Notes: generated from the sequence alone by a model not told the origin. A stretch of 64,000 nt of DNA from Dichetophora obliterata (GCA_963920525.1 OY986436.1:177107361-177171360), one strand, 5' to 3'; counted from the first letter of the stretch, positions 44,101 through 56,877 are shown. Numbers and translations are program-made.

Positions 44101-44391
44101 GTTAATTAAAATAGAGAGTGGGGTAGCCCCATTCTCATTCTCCCACAACTGACTGCGAAACAGCTGATTGTGTAATTGCTGCTTTTTGATTGGTCTAAAA
44201 ATAAAAAGGGGGAGCATGAAGCAAATTACATGCGGTTCAGTGCTGTATTCTCATTGGTTTACAACAAAAAAAGGGGAGAAGCATTGCAATAATTAAATTA
44301 AAATTAAATAAATATATTTTTGTAAATATATAAATACTTTTAATTTTATTTTATAACGAGGGGGTTAGCGAAGCACACCGGGTTCAGCTAG
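41191..44391 (+). mobile_element. Helitron-like element, copy 2, with a second internal start and an RTE insert
   Basis: It starts TCTATGTATATAAAATGG after A and ends GGGTTCAGCTAG before T. Sequence 41,191-41,620 and 43,561-43,754 is collinear with the 5-prime part of copy 1. At 43,755, just where copy 1 continues ATATGGTATG, a fresh Helitron start appears (TCTATATATATAAAAATGAA). From there the element runs through blocks that match the 3-prime half of copy 1 (GACTCTGGAAGGAATAATAG; CATCGACG-type and GTGGGTGG blocks) to the CTAG end. It is therefore two elements joined, or one that gained a new 5-prime end. No Rep/helicase ORF. Confidence 0.7.
41621..43560 (-). mobile_element. Young RTE-type LINE inserted in the Helitron, 5-prime truncated
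   Basis: An uninterrupted minus-strand frame (43,555-41,633, about 640 codons) encodes a basic linker, NNKAAGADGLPAELFK, YRGISLISIAYKVLSSVLCE, GPYQCGFRPGKST, motif A FVDYKAAFDSP, RQGDPLSCDLFN, motif C YADD, and the C-terminus RIRMNHELYELYDD with GRRRRGRPCLRW. No ATG or endonuclease domain is present because truncation removed them. The tail is AAGT-type repeats at 41,621-41,635. CGCCCACTTCAC is duplicated perfectly (41,609-41,620; 43,549-43,560), and Helitron copy 1 has it once (18,713-18,724, opposite strand), i.e. the empty site. The open frame and perfect duplication indicate recent insertion. It is a subfamily distinct from the 36-39 kb RTE. Confidence 0.9.
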
Positions 44392-46809
44392 TAAGAAATA
44401 AAAATGAATTAAATTTTTATATTATTGCTTTGAAATAAAAAAATTAATTTGAATTTTAGACTTTCTAATCTTTCAATTAAAGTCACAATTCTGTAGAAAA
44501 AAACATTATGTGCCTCAAACCGGTCATGAGTTCTCTGAAATTGACAACAACAAAAATAACAATCAACGAGGAAAAAGTAAATTAAACTTATATTTTAATA
44601 ATATTAAAATGCAAAGAAATGTTTAACAATGTTGCTACTTTGGAATAAGCACGTTCGTGCCCTCTTTGTTCGTGACTGTACGAAGTGGGTGGGTGCTAGA
44701 AAATGAACTTCAATGCAAAACTTAACTTTTGTAGATGAAGCCACTTATTTAATGTGAAAATAATATAATTTCTTTACAAGTGTGCGTGAATGTTGGCATT
44801 GCTGTGTGTGTTACTGTGCATGATAGTGTGCGTGTGTGTGTGTATGTTTAGAAAACAAAGCACTTATTATTTTTGTAGCAAAAAAAAAAATAACAAAACA
44901 GAATTTGCAATTCAAATAAAACGTTAAAAAACGCTAACTTTCAGCTGTTTTGCATAAACGAGTTTGCTTTTGTGTGAGTTTGTCAGTTGGTTGTGAACAC
45001 ACGTTAGAGTTTACTACTGTGCATGTGTGTTTGTTCATTTTTGTTCCTCAACAATCAGCTTCTTTTTTTTTTGAGTATGCATGAATTCTCGTTTTTATTT
45101 TTGCCAACACAATGATAAATGATGTAGCACCAGGATGTAGATCCGGATGCGGTTGCAGCTTCCAAAGCAAGCGGTTTATGGCAAAGATATGCTAGCAGAA
45201 TCTACAAGCAAACGAATTTCCGCTGTGCAGTGTAACATATCTTTATGCAAATGTATGCATGTTAGTGTGTGTGTCATTGTAAGTTAAATAAAATTCTTGT
45301 TTTATGATTAATGCAAAAGTTTTCCGACAAGAGTTCATTAACAACCGCATTTAAAAAATTATGAGTTTAAGAAATATTTTAAAAAAAGTTTTCCCATCAT
45401 ATTTTTGAGAATGTTTCTATTTAGTTTAATATTAAACTTATAATCAATAGCTGCTAGCTCCTTAGAAATTTAAAAATGTTTAAAGAATGGCCCTTGCATG
45501 ACAGCTGTTTTCTTTTAGCACTAAAATTTTTTAAGCCATAAGCATACTATTTTTATTGGCCAAGACCAACGACATCCCAAACATTCAAATATACAACAAA
45601 CATGAACGTCGAAGGGTAAATAAACCCAACAATTTGAAGCAACCAAAAAACTTAGTACAATAACAAAATAAAAAAAATTATAGCAAACTACTAAAGGTCA
45701 AAAAGCTGTTGCAAAAAACAAACAAAAAAGCCACTGACCGCTGTTGTAAAGCATTGTTCTAGAATCCATGAAACAAGAATATTTTTGGCTGTTTTCGTCC
45801 TTGTTATATTAGTTGTACATTATTTATTGTTATTGCAAACAGCACAAAAAAAAAACATCTAAATAAAAATACAATTCGCACATTTATTAAGGTTCTAAGA
45901 AAAATTTTCCTTTTTTTTTCTAACATTGATTTGGCTTAAATCGACAGCATATGTTGTAGTTGTAATTGGATATATTTCCATTTTTTTTTAAGATATCGAT
46001 AAAATATACTACTGGGCAGCGTCATTGCACATGCTCCCGCAAACCATAACCTCCAGTTTTTGCAAATTCAATAAAAGCTTGCTTCAATCTCGCACTGAAA
46101 AAGCATGCCAGTTTTTATTCAAGCAACGTCATGTTCAAAATTTAGTATCTTCCAGTTGACCCTCCAAATTAGGTTTTTAACAGCAGGGTAAAAACGCTTG
46201 TTTTTACTTTTTAATAAAACAATAGTCTTTCTGGCTGTCCACTGTGATAAAATTTATTGATATTTATATAATTTTAAAACTTACACACATATTTTCGAAC
46301 TCTTTTTACGTAGATTAAAGAAAATTTAATTCAATAAAGTTATACTGAATATGTTGTGTAGTGTATTGGAATGCTTACACATTTTTACATGGAGGCAATT
46401 CAATTCAATCGAAAAAAAAAATAATATTTACATCGCTCTTTATTACTAAAGGACAAAACTGATTGTTGACTTCTGATTGCTGATTGCTTTCTGCTGCATT
46501 CTGAAAGCTATTCGAATGTGTCCCAAGGTGATAATTTTCAAAATACTATCAATATAGAAACACATCCAATAAACGCATTAGCAGTGATGGAGAAAGACAT
46601 TAGGATAAAAAAAGACAAGGAAAAAACTACCGATTGACACACATACATACATGGATATTAATGTGCTATATTAGCACTGGGTGGAACATCGACTCATTCA
46701 AAATGTGTTCACACTATGTCTATGGCTACGACGCTATGACAACAAACTAAACAATATTTCGGAAATAGTAAAAATAAACTTACAGTGTCTATTTAAATAT
46801 TCGTAACAG
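44392..46809. other. AT-rich stretch without recognised genes
   Basis: Contains a GT microsatellite (44,825-44,850) and a modest GC island at 45,127-45,180 with GGATGTAGATCCGGATGCGG. No exon, element end or RNA could be supported. Confidence 0.45.
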
Positions 46810-46812
46810 TAA

Positions 46813-46922
46813 GGCCTTTTCCACACTTGGACAACGCAAGTCCAACTTAAATTGCTAGCCTGTGTACCGGAACTTTCAGATTAAGCAACTTGCACGCAAC
46901 AAGTTCTTGACACTGTCAACAT
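46813..46922. mobile_element. Truncated copy of the GGCCTTTTCC MITE
   Basis: It follows TAA and matches the left ~110 bp of the MITE at 21,405 (GGCCTTTTCCACACTTGG, GATTAAGCAACTTGCACGC, AACAAGTTCT), then similarity ends. Single left end only. Confidence 0.8.
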
Positions 46923-47876
46923 CAACATTTAACTTTTTGCAAACTTTTTCGAACACTATATTTAAATTGTCCACTCGATCTTGGTTACTTTTGAAGAGTT
47001 TAAAAAATACTACAAAGATCTTTTATATTAACAATATAATTACTCATTTCAGTTCAAATTAAATTTATTTTAACTTTTACTTTTATAAAGTTACTCGCTT
47101 CTTACTTGCCACTAACAGTTTTTAATTTCCCTACACTTATATCGTTAGACTACATTGTTCTTAACTTCTAAAAAAAACAATCACCCACACACATGGGCGT
47201 CCGCACGGGAAAGTGGCAAGCATCCCCCACCCCTAGGCAGTGACAATTTTGTATATGTCTTCATACTAAATCAATAAGCCGTAAGCTACAATTAAAAAAT
47301 TTTACGGGAGTCAAAAAACTTTCTAAATTGTAATTGTAATTGTAAGTTGGGCTCAAACTTAGGGATTCAAGACCTTTTTTAATAAAAACGTCGTTTTTAG
47401 TTGTAGGAGTGTAAAATTTAGCAGGAAAATGTATATTGATAAGGTGCATCAATAAAAAAGTAATGTAAATTACGGCTTTTTTGATTTTATATGACGATGT
47501 TTTCATTATACATATATATAAATATAATTGAAGAGAACTCAAAAATACTTTTTTTAAGGTATATTTATAAATAAAACTGAGCTAAACCATGCATGCATTT
47601 TTCAAAAGTGTGTTGTACACGTCGCAGTAATAAGTTACAATACCATTTCATTTACCCTTGCCTTACAGGAACATTTCAATACGTATTCTTACACTCAAAC
47701 AATTTTGTGTGTAAATATTAACTTATAAAAACTTAGTTTTCAGTCACTAATAGGATTCGTAGATTGGGTGTAGTTTGATACATATTACAAATATTTTATT
47801 CGTATTCGTACAAAAACAAATGTATATTGTACGAATACAATTGTTACATTAACTAATAACGAAAAACAAAACATTC

Positions 47877-47950
47877 TATCTGACCTGGGGTTTAAACCAC
47901 CTTTAAGCTTACGGGTCACGTACTCTTTCAGTAGACTACGGCCACCTTGC
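47877..47950 (-). repeat. tRNA-derived SINE-like sequence, copy 3
   Basis: Minus strand: GGTGGCCGTAGTCTACTGAA, then AGAGTACG, and B-box-like GGTTTAAACCC. More decayed than the other two copies. Confidence 0.45.
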
Positions 47951-49130
47951 AATCGTACATTTCCTTGTATTCGGTAATTGTTCAACAAACCAGGCTGAAA
48001 TATTTCGGTTGTAAATTTTGTAAACTCAACTAATACTAAATAGTATGAAGCTATTAGTAAATACCACGAATGTAATGGAAGATCATTCTTCGGAGCAGAT
48101 GGTAAGGTGCATTTAAGCCAATAACGCATATGAACTTGGGCGATAAGTAAATTTATGTTTTAAAGTAATAAAACACAAGAAGTAAACAAAGTAAATAAAT
48201 TTAAAAACTAAATGTTTTCCCATAAGACGGCTTAAAAAAAAGCTTTTTTTTTTGTTATAAAGATGATCCAATTTGGATAGTTTTTTAATTTTTTGTTATT
48301 TTAATAAAATTGCTAACAATCTTGCAGCATTTAAATTTGAGAAGATTGCAGTGATCTAGGCAAAGCTTCTAATTCAAAAGCGAAAAAAAATTTAGGAAAT
48401 TCTGAATAAAGTAGGCTAATTTTAGATCAAGCACTAATTTTTAAAAAATCTGATAGCAAATTCCCGTTAAGACAACGCTTTTGCATACGAATATCTTACG
48501 GTCAAAAGTTTTTGTATGCCTAAAATTAAAATAGTAAACTCGATTTTATACTTCTTCGTATTCACGTTTTTTAACAGGCGTCCACCCATTTTAAGAATTT
48601 TCTGGATTTTTTCGCGTCACGTGTCTATATTACATCCAGGATTTATAATCAAGCCTTGCATGGGAGGTTCTGGAATATGCTTAGAAAATGAATGAAGCCC
48701 AAAACCCATCTATACATGTATCTCCTTGTATATTTATTCATACGTTATGAATTAAAAAAAAATAAATATTTTAAATAATTTATAAAATAGGTATGTTTTC
48801 CAACTCGATTTTAGTAACTTGCATGCTGCTAGAATTTATGCATGTTGAAAAAATAAATAAGTCAGTTGATGTAATCTCATTCGTTATCTTCTTACCGTTT
48901 AGACGTGTTTTTGCGAGCTCTTACTTTTAAAGATATCTTTAACCAAAAGTTCAAAATTAATATAAATAAATAGAAATTAACAGCTTTGATCGGCGTGCTC
49001 ATACATCTGGAAACGTGATAACGTGGATTACATCCTTTTAAAATACTTGATATTTAATTTAATTTTCAATATAAATAAATATATATATATATGTATATTT
49101 GTTTATAATTTGCTTCTTTCCTTCTTCCTG
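47951..49130. other. AT-rich stretch without recognised genes
   Basis: Nothing recognised. The 5-prime limit of the LINE that follows is uncertain and may lie within the T-rich tract near 49,100-49,150. Confidence 0.4.
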
Positions 49131-49382
49131 TTTTGTTTTTAGCGCAAACAGGTTTCTATAGAGCAAATTATTGTATTTACTTTTACAGCTGTTTTCACGC
49201 TACTGCAAAAACTCTAGTGCTTATAAAACTTTTCAATTCGTTGGTTCTATAAAATCAGGGCTGCAAAGTTTCTACAGTACAGTGTCTTTAAACAAAATAA
49301 ACTGTTTTTCACTAAAAGCATTTAAGTTCATTTTTCTCCTTTTACTTTCATCTATATTGCAAAACTTACTATTAAACTGAAA

Positions 49383-50287
49383 ATGATCTGCAATTTCCGA
49401 AACTGCGCTGTAAAGGGTGAATCAGACCGGCTGGTTACTTGCTGGTTGTGTGATTCATTTTTTCACATCAAGTGTGCAACGTTGACTGCGAGGATCTTCG
49501 ATGCACTCAACGAAAGTAAGGGACTTCGTTGGTCATGTGAAGATTGCAGGTTTACAAACGTTGAGATCTTTAAACTTATTAGACAATCTCGGAAAGGTTT
49601 TTTGGAGGTGGCTAAGGATCTAAAGGTAGCACAAGATAGACTGAGTGAATACGAAGATTTGTTTAAAAAGTTTAAAATTATGGAGGAAGCTTACAATTCT
49701 CCAAAACGTAAACGTTCAAACAAAAATCTTCGTAGTTCAGCTAAAACTACTGATATAGCCATGCCGTCACCCATTCTCTTTCTGTTGAAGCAATACCAAT
49801 CATAGAGGAAAATGCTGATTCTCCTCGCGTTTCTGCCACAAAAAAAACTTACGCTGAAACTTGTATTTCCTCAAATGTGGTCCCTGCACCTTCTCAGATT
49901 AATCCGGTTTCTACAGGAGCGATACCGAAACAAGTATCGAACAGCAGTATCAAAGCCCCTGTTCATAAAGAACTTGTGATTATTGAGCCTGCAAAATCTA
50001 TATTTGTTTCTCGTTTTGCAGCTGATACATCCGGTGAAGACGTGTTATTCTATATTAACTCTAAGCTGAATGTTGTAAATAAAAATATCTCTGTTTACAA
50101 ATTCAATTTTTCATACGAGCGAATTACGTCCTCTTTTAAAATATCTTTGCCTGGTGATCTTTTTCACAAGGTATTGGATCAAAAGTTTTGGCCTGACAAT
50201 ACGATGGTGCATGAATTTATTTCTAGACCTCGGCCTACAACTTCCTTGGCTACTTTTTCGGTTTTTAACAAGAATCAAAAAAACTAG
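49383..50287 (+). pseudogene. LINE ORF1 (PHD-finger nucleic-acid-binding protein), one frameshift
   Basis: The first frame (49,383-49,805) starts MICNFRNCAVKG and shows a C4HC3 PHD-type zinc finger: cysteines at residues 3, 8, 20, 23, histidine 28, cysteines 31, 52 and 55. A coiled-coil-like segment (EVAKDLKVAQDRLSEYEDLF) and a basic stretch (SPKRKRSNKN) follow. Around 49,770 the frame shifts and continues as VEAIPIIEENADSPRVSATK into the frame ending at 50,287, which carries SIFVSRFAADTSGEDVLFYI and SFKISLPGDLFHKVL, an RRM-like ORF1 C-terminal region. Related decayed ORF1 sequence is in LINE copy A. This protein packages LINE RNA in CR1/Jockey-group elements. Confidence 0.75.
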
Positions 50288-53174
50288 ATTGTTGCTTTCA
50301 GTTCCTTATCCTTTACCAAAACGTTCGTGGCATTAACACAAAACTAAATAATTTATTAATTTTGAGTCACAACCTTCACTTTAATATAATAGCTTTTAGT
50401 GAGACTTGGCTGAAACCTAACACTCTAAATACTGAAATTCTGTGCAACAAATTTAACATATACCGCAAAGATAGAAACTCCATTCCTGGTATTTGCTCTA
50501 AAGGTGGGGGTGTGTTGATTGCAGTCAAAGCGACACATTTCTCTGAAGAGTTATTAATTCCAGAATCCTTGGACATTGAATTCTGTTGTATTCATGTTAA
50601 GTTTGGTTCCTTGAGCCTTTTTATTACATGCTCATATATTCCTCCCCTTTCTACCTTAGAAGTTTATAGCAAACATTTGGCTTCTATTAGTAAAGTTTGC
50701 TCAAAACTGCAATCAAATGATCATATTTTAATAACTGGAGATTTTAACCTGCCAAACGTTTCTTGGAACTGCTGTTCTGAAATTCCTGAAATATTTTTAC
50801 CTTCGTCTGAAAGTTCATCCGATAATTACTTTTTAAACGAGCTCTCAATCCAAGGGCTATTCCAACTTAACTGCATTTTTAACAAAAATAATCCTTTGCT
50901 TGATCTGGTGTTTTTTGATGACAGCAATATCGCTTCTGTGTCTAAATCAGATCCTCTGGTTACACCCGAAGATTCTCATCATCCACATTAGAAATTATTT
51001 TAAATTTTCCAAAACCATCTGCGCAGTATTCTGATTCTCAACCACCTATTGAGTTTAACTTTAAAAAAACAAACTACGTGATTTTGAAGAATAACTTGTC
51101 TAATATAAACTGGAATTCTATTCTAAATATTAATACAAATAGTTTATCTTCTCAGAGTCTTGATGATGCGGTATATGCGTTTAATAGAACGCTCAATGAT
51201 TGTTTTCTTAAAGCTGTTCCGCAAAGGAAAGCCTCCTTGACATCGGGTCCGGTATGGTATACAAATGAATTAAGAAAAGTGAGGAATTTGAAATCTAAAT
51301 ACTATAAAAAATATCAAAAAACACATAACATATGTGATTTTGGATGCTATACCTCGATTAAATACAGTTATCAACAGTTATGCAAACAATCCTATAATAC
51401 CTACTTAACAAAAGTAAAATTAAACATCAAATCTGATGCTAAATCCTTCTGGAACTTTGTTAACACAAAACGCAAGATTGATTCCTATCCTTCTTTTATG
51501 AAGTATAATTCGGTTGAGTCTGATAATGATAATAGTATTTGCAATCTTTTTGCTGACTTTTTCAAGTCGACTTATTCATCATCGTCCTATGATTATTTAA
51601 GTTATCCTTTCAATATTCAATCTGGGGATATATATTTCCCAATAATTGACACAAACACAGTCTTATCATTTTTAAAAAATATTAAAACATCATATAAAAG
51701 TGGTCCTGATAACATACCTTCGTGTATATTAAAATACTGCTGTGAAGAATTAGTAACTCCAATCTCTTTACTATTTACTTCATCATTAAAATCCTGCTAT
51801 TTTCCTGCAGCCTGGAAGCATTCATTTATCATTCCGCTGCATAAATCCGGAAATAGGTCTTTAATTGATAACTACCGTGGCATCGCAAAATTGAGCGCTT
51901 TGCCTAAACTTTTAGAGGCAATTGTTACATCACGACTATCGCATAGCGTTAAATCTTTAATGTCTCCTTTCCAACATGGATTCCTTTCTGGAAAATCCAC
52001 TGTTACTAACCTTCTCGAATTTACATCAAAAACTATAGAAAACTTTGGAAAAGGCATGCAGACTGATGTCATTTACACGGATTTTAGCAAAGCTTTTGAC
52101 GTTGTAAATCACAAACTACTGATCTTAAAATTACATCTTGTTGGATTTCCTATACCGTTGGTAAAGTGGATTGAATCTTACTTAAGCAATAGAACACAAT
52201 CTGTTCTTTTTAAGCTCAAGAAATCACACGAGTTTCCTGTTACTTCAGGAGTACCTCAAGGAAATCATCTTGGGCCTCTTCTGTTTCTACTTTTTATAAA
52301 CGATTTGCCATCTGTCATAATGCATTCCAGCATCTTAATGTTTGCTGACGACGTCAAACTCTTCCTTTCTTTTAAAAATGATAATGACGCTATATTTTTG
52401 CAAGCCGACATTGATCATCTTCATAACTGGTGCAAAACGAACCGTATGAACCTCAACATGAAGAAATGCAAGCATATGTCTTTCTCGCGCAATCCACCAA
52501 TTAAATGTACCTTCAAAATTTGTGGTTATCCATTGGAGTCCTTAGCTATTTTCAATGATCTTGGAGTTACAATGGATCCTAAGCTACGCTTTAATATTTA
52601 TGTAAAAAGAATAATAAATAAAGCAAATAGTACTTTAGGATTTATTAAACGTTGGGCAAAAGAGTTTAATGATCCATTCATAACGAAAACCTTATTCACT
52701 TCCCTAGTGCGGCCTATCTTAGAATACGCTTCAGTTGTTTGGTCCCCACGATACGGTTGTTACATAGACGACATTGAATCAGTGCAGAAACAATTTCTTT
52801 TGTTTTGCTTAAGCTATCTTTATTGTAATACTGATTTTCACTTACCATCTTATGAATATCGGTTACAACTCTTAAATCTTCCTTCTTTAAAAAGTCGGAG
52901 AATTATGATAAATGCTTGTTGGATTACAAAACTTTTACATGGATATGTCAACAGTCCATATTTATTGAGTAAAATATATTTTAATATGCCTCTTCGTCCT
53001 AGAAGATCTTTTGAGTTACTCCACATGAACTTTTGTAGAACTAATTATTTGCAAAAGGAACCTCTTAGAAGCGCTTGCGGTGATTTTAATTTTGTATCTG
53101 ATTTTATATCCTTAAGTGAATCCATGGACTCAATCAAACATAAAATTATAGATTACCTGCAGTACCATCGTTGA
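50288..53174 (+). pseudogene. LINE ORF2 (endonuclease plus reverse transcriptase), one frameshift
   Basis: The frame opens directly after the ORF1 stop with FLILYQNVRGINTKL; no ATG is evident, so start or re-initiation is unclear. Endonuclease motifs: FSETWLK (50,395), GGGVLIAV, CSYIPP, LITGDFNLPNVSW (50,730). A single frameshift near 50,986 (SHHPH then stop, against S-TLEIILNFPKPSAQ in the next frame) interrupts it. The remainder, to 53,174, has SGPDNIPSCILK, RT motif A YTDFSKAFDVVNH, motif B SGVPQGNHLGPLLFLLFIND and catalytic FADD at about 52,341. The C-terminal region has PILEYASVVWSPRYG. About 2.9 kb, full length for the family. With ORF1, this is the best-preserved autonomous-type LINE in the window. 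Confidence 0.85.
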
Positions 53175-53960
53175 TTATGTAAAGTTCTTTCAAACATATA
53201 TCTGATGCATCTGGTGATTTGTAAACACATTAATATAACAATCTAAATGGACCTAAGCGTAAAATGGAAAATTTTGGTGTATAATATATCTAAATAATCT
53301 GAATGGACCTAAACCTGGGATCTTCAATTGCCTCATATCTTCAAGATGGTTGTGACAACATTTGTTGACGGTACCGTGGTGTCTTGGTGTCTTTTTACCT
53401 CTTGAAACACTACGTTAGATCGATTTGTAATATATTAATATGAGTGGCCGATAAGACCTAGTTTGTCTTGGTGCCTGCGTTCGCAACTGGTTTTCTTTAT
53501 TTTATGAAAATTGGTTTGGTGAAGTTGACCTAGTTTGTCGAGTAACCACCCTGTCAAGCCAGGATTTCACCGGCTTCAGGGAGACAGAACGATATATATT
53601 ATATATATACCTATTGGAGTGGTGTTTTAATGGGTATGAGACCTTGTTTGTCACACGAATCCGCCGTATACAAAAATTGTTGCTAACTTGACCTTGTTTG
53701 TCTTGAAAACGCAACCCTGCTATGCTGTCTGATTTTATCGATTTTGACTTAACTTTTTTTCTATTATTTTTTATACTTTAATAAAATTATATACTTTAAG
53801 CAATTTACTAAAACTTTTTAGTTTGTTAATAATACATTATTTCATTCAAAATCATACTTTATATTTTTGAATTGTATTAAATACCTTATTTTATAATTTT
53901 AAATTTGCTATAAAACCTGTTAAGGTTTAGCAATCAAGTAAATAAATAAATAAATAAATG
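53175..53960 (+). repeat. LINE 3-prime UTR with repeated GACCTWGTTTGTC and AAAT tail
   Basis: After the ORF2 stop, GACCTAGTTTGTC occurs at about 53,456 and 53,528, and GACCTTGTTTGTC at about 53,643 and 53,691; GAATGGACCTAA-type sequence is also repeated near 53,248 and 53,302. The stretch ends in an AAATAAATAAATAAAT run at 53,939-53,958, the likely LINE tail. The exact 3-prime limit is inferred from that tail. Confidence 0.6.
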
Positions 53961-54866
53961 TCCATGTGGGGAACATTTCAAGAATAGCGACAACTATTAT
54001 TCTTAATTTTTGCGGATTATATGAATTTTTACCTCCTAAATCCAAATCTGATAAATTTCAGGCGACTCGCAATTGGTTTATGAGGTAGACTTCCAAAACT
54101 GGAAAAACTGGTCTGAAAATCTGGCTGGATTTATTCATTTTTAAAAAATAAATATTGAGATTTTTTTGTATTCTTCTTTGAAAAGAGGAAAACTTTGGGG
54201 CTAAATAGTAATTAATGCATTTTTATTTAAGGCTAAAGGAGACATCACATTATTTAATTTACCAAATTACTGAGAATCCACAAATCTGTTCAAGTTCTGG
54301 CAAAGTTTACCGCTTCGTAGAAACAAAATTAAAGAAATACACATTTATTTTTGTGCTTCACTTATTTTGACTGGTGCAATATGTATTTCTTAGACAAGCC
54401 GAAAAGTATGCAATGAAATTTGTTAAGGCGGTCTTCTCATTCAAAATCCGTTTTTTGGACCCTTTTTAAAAAAAATCTTATTTGAAAACGCAAAGAATAA
54501 TTGAAAACTTTTTTTATTTATTGTATTACAAAAGGTTCAAAGTAAATAAAAAATTTTTTTTTGCCTCGATACGTGGGCTGTTCAAAAAGTTATGAGACTT
54601 CAAAGTTGGTGGTGAAAAAAAAGGTGTCGTCACGGCGGCCACGATTCCGGGTCTCCGGAGCGTCTGAAATGAAAAAAAAACGGGGTTATAATCAGTATAG
54701 ATGTAATTCTCGGGTGAACCTCAAACTTAATTTTGTGATTTTTTTTGACAAAATGGCGGCCATTCAAAAAAAAAATTTCAATTTCGGGTTTTTTTTTTAG
54801 TTTAGTGTAAAAAAAAATAGTAAACAATTTTTTAAAATTATGGTCGAGGTTGACCCGAGAATGGTG

Positions 54867-55310
54867 ACAATTCTGCGTCGATTCCACTTTGTTTCATGAA
54901 AATCGGTTCAGTTGAACTGGAGATATCATGGCCGCCAGTTCGAAAAACGTGGGTTCGAGATAAACGCGTTTAAAGTTTGAAGTAATTTTTTTGGGAAAAA
55001 AAAAAATCAAAAATGTTTAAATGCAGTTTTAAAGAGCTGACAATTCTCCGTCGAATTCACTTTGTATCATCAAAATCGGTCTGGTAGAACCGGAGAAAAC
55101 TTAACTCATAGGTCAAAATACGAGGGTTTCAAAAAAACCCAAAAATTTTTTTTTTCAAGAAAAGCAGTTCTGCTGGTATCAAAGTTATTTTTTTGGCAAA
55201 AAAAGAAAAAGTGACAAATTAAAGTACGCAATTAACAAAAGGAGGTAATTCTGCGTCATTAAAGCTTTATTTCATCAAAATTGGTTCAGTAGATGTGAAG
55301 AAAACTGGCC
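54867..55310. repeat. Three diverged subterminal repeats in the Mutator element
   Basis: Units starting about 54,867, 55,039 and 55,242 share TTCTGCGTCGATT / TTCTCCGTCGAAT / TTCTGCGTCATTA, then CACTTTGTTTCAT, AAAATCGGT, and GAACYGGAGA-like sequence. Spacing is about 172 and 203 bases. No coding content; possibly transposase-binding or simply expanded subterminal sequence. Confidence 0.55.
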
Positions 55311-55375
55311 AGGTAGTCAAAAAAGGGCCTTTGAAAGAAAATCTAAATATTTCAGATATTTTTTACTTACAAATA

Positions 55376-56877
55376 TTAGTCGGCGATGCCAGCTCCATAC
55401 AGGCCACCTTCCTCTTTTTCGTAGAAACTGCTTTCTGCTGCCCTCTCTGCTCTGCGAGCCGTTCTGCCAGCTTTTGATGATGCCGCAGCTCGAGTCTCTG
55501 ATCGGTTCAATCTGTCTTCATTGCGAGATAGTGCGTATTCGTATGCGTTTTTGCCAATCGCAATACCCATCAAACCCATAATTTTAAGTATGGGTATAAA
55601 ACCGTCGTTGAAGGGGCACGTTGCAATGAAATTGGCCACTTCGATGGTGCGTGCGCCTGAGTTGATGTGTTTGGGCGAAAGTGACCAAAGAACAGAATTG
55701 TAGGACTCATTGGAATTCTGAGTTTCAGATCCAAGGCATCTTTCAAGCAAATTATCTGCCGACAGCGCTTCGTAAGCTGGTTTTATTACCTCCATCACCT
55801 TCTTGTCGAGAGGTGCATACGTGTGGTGAAAGCTATCTAACGTACCTTCAGCACCTGCTTTCTGCCATGCGCACCAGCTTGACGCACCGGTGGGGCAATT
55901 TTGGTGTTGCGGTTTATCATCGGTGGAGCACTTATGGTAAAAAGTGGCCCAAATTTCCTTTTTCATATCCTCCACGGAGTCAGGATGACGGCGGATCGCA
56001 AGGCCATAATATGTGGTCAACTCGGATATTAATTTGTCGGTGAGCTTGCCCGCACCTTTGCCTCCAATGCCCTTATTTTCTTTTTTTATTTTTCGAAGTC
56101 GCGTGCCCATTCGCTTCTGCACATGCCCAATGCATTCTTTCTTTTCCACAATAGGGTCACCGTCATAGGGGTCGACATCTAATACACCTTTGAAGGTCTG
56201 CGAATCACCATCGCCGATATACTTTACATATTTTATGCCGTGTGTTTCAAACGACCTGGCGAGATTTTACGACAGTGTCAACAATTTTTTTGGTATGCTT
56301 GGCAATCAAAGATGTAACACCATAAAGGGAAGCAAAGCCACGCTTCTTCCAAGTCCCATCCCCCGACACAGTAAATAAAGTGGGATCGCACTCTGGATTC
56401 GCTTCGATCATAGCCTCTTTTTCTTCCGAGGTCCATGAGGCCACAAAACATGGTTATACCTTTTGGCCCAATCCCTAAAAGCCGCATGGCAACAACCAAG
56501 CGTCGATTAATTTCATATGATTTTCCGATCATAGGTGACGAAGGAATATATGTTGTGCGTGGGCAGGCGCAGTTCAAAGCGATTTTAAATCCAACTCCAT
56601 TTGGTGAGGCTTCTGAGAACTCAATTTTTTGCTTGCATGAGGCACAAATTACCAACGCTGACAACGTGGTAAACACAGAACAGAACTCGAGAATGCAATA
56701 CTTCAAATTGTTTTTGATTGATACTTCGTCGTCTTCGTTATTCTTGAATTTCTTGGCCGATGTACTGGTATATTCAGAATCCTCTGGTCTAAGATGCTGA
56801 TTTCCACTAAACCCGCGTTTTTTAGCACGATTCTGACGCTCACTTGGGCGTTTTTTTTTATTACTTTTCCGATCCAT
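55376..56877 (-). pseudogene. Mutator-like transposase relic (arthropod MULE family)
   Basis: Read on the minus strand from 56,877: a basic N-terminus (MDRKSNKKKRPSERQNRAKK), a zinc-binding pair (CASCKQ, with CACP further on), then INRRLVVAMRLLGIGPKGIT and MFCGLMDLG, a hallmark of an arthropod Mutator-like transposase family. The frame then shifts. FTVSGDGTWKKRGFASLYGV (near 56,370), holding a likely catalytic aspartate, follows in another frame to VDTVVKS. The next expected zinc-knuckle block is absent, and the sequence goes to YVKYIGDGDSQTFKG (near 56,220) and the long C-terminal frame 56,149-55,376 (KKECIGHVQKRMGTRL; TYYGLAIRRHPDSV; GSETQNSNESYNSVLWSLSP; EEGGLYGAGIAD). Two internal deletions and at least two frameshifts make it inactive. 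Confidence 0.8.

Noticed and set aside
55681..56043. 120-residue plus-strand frame
   Set aside because: Antisense shadow of the Mutator transposase.
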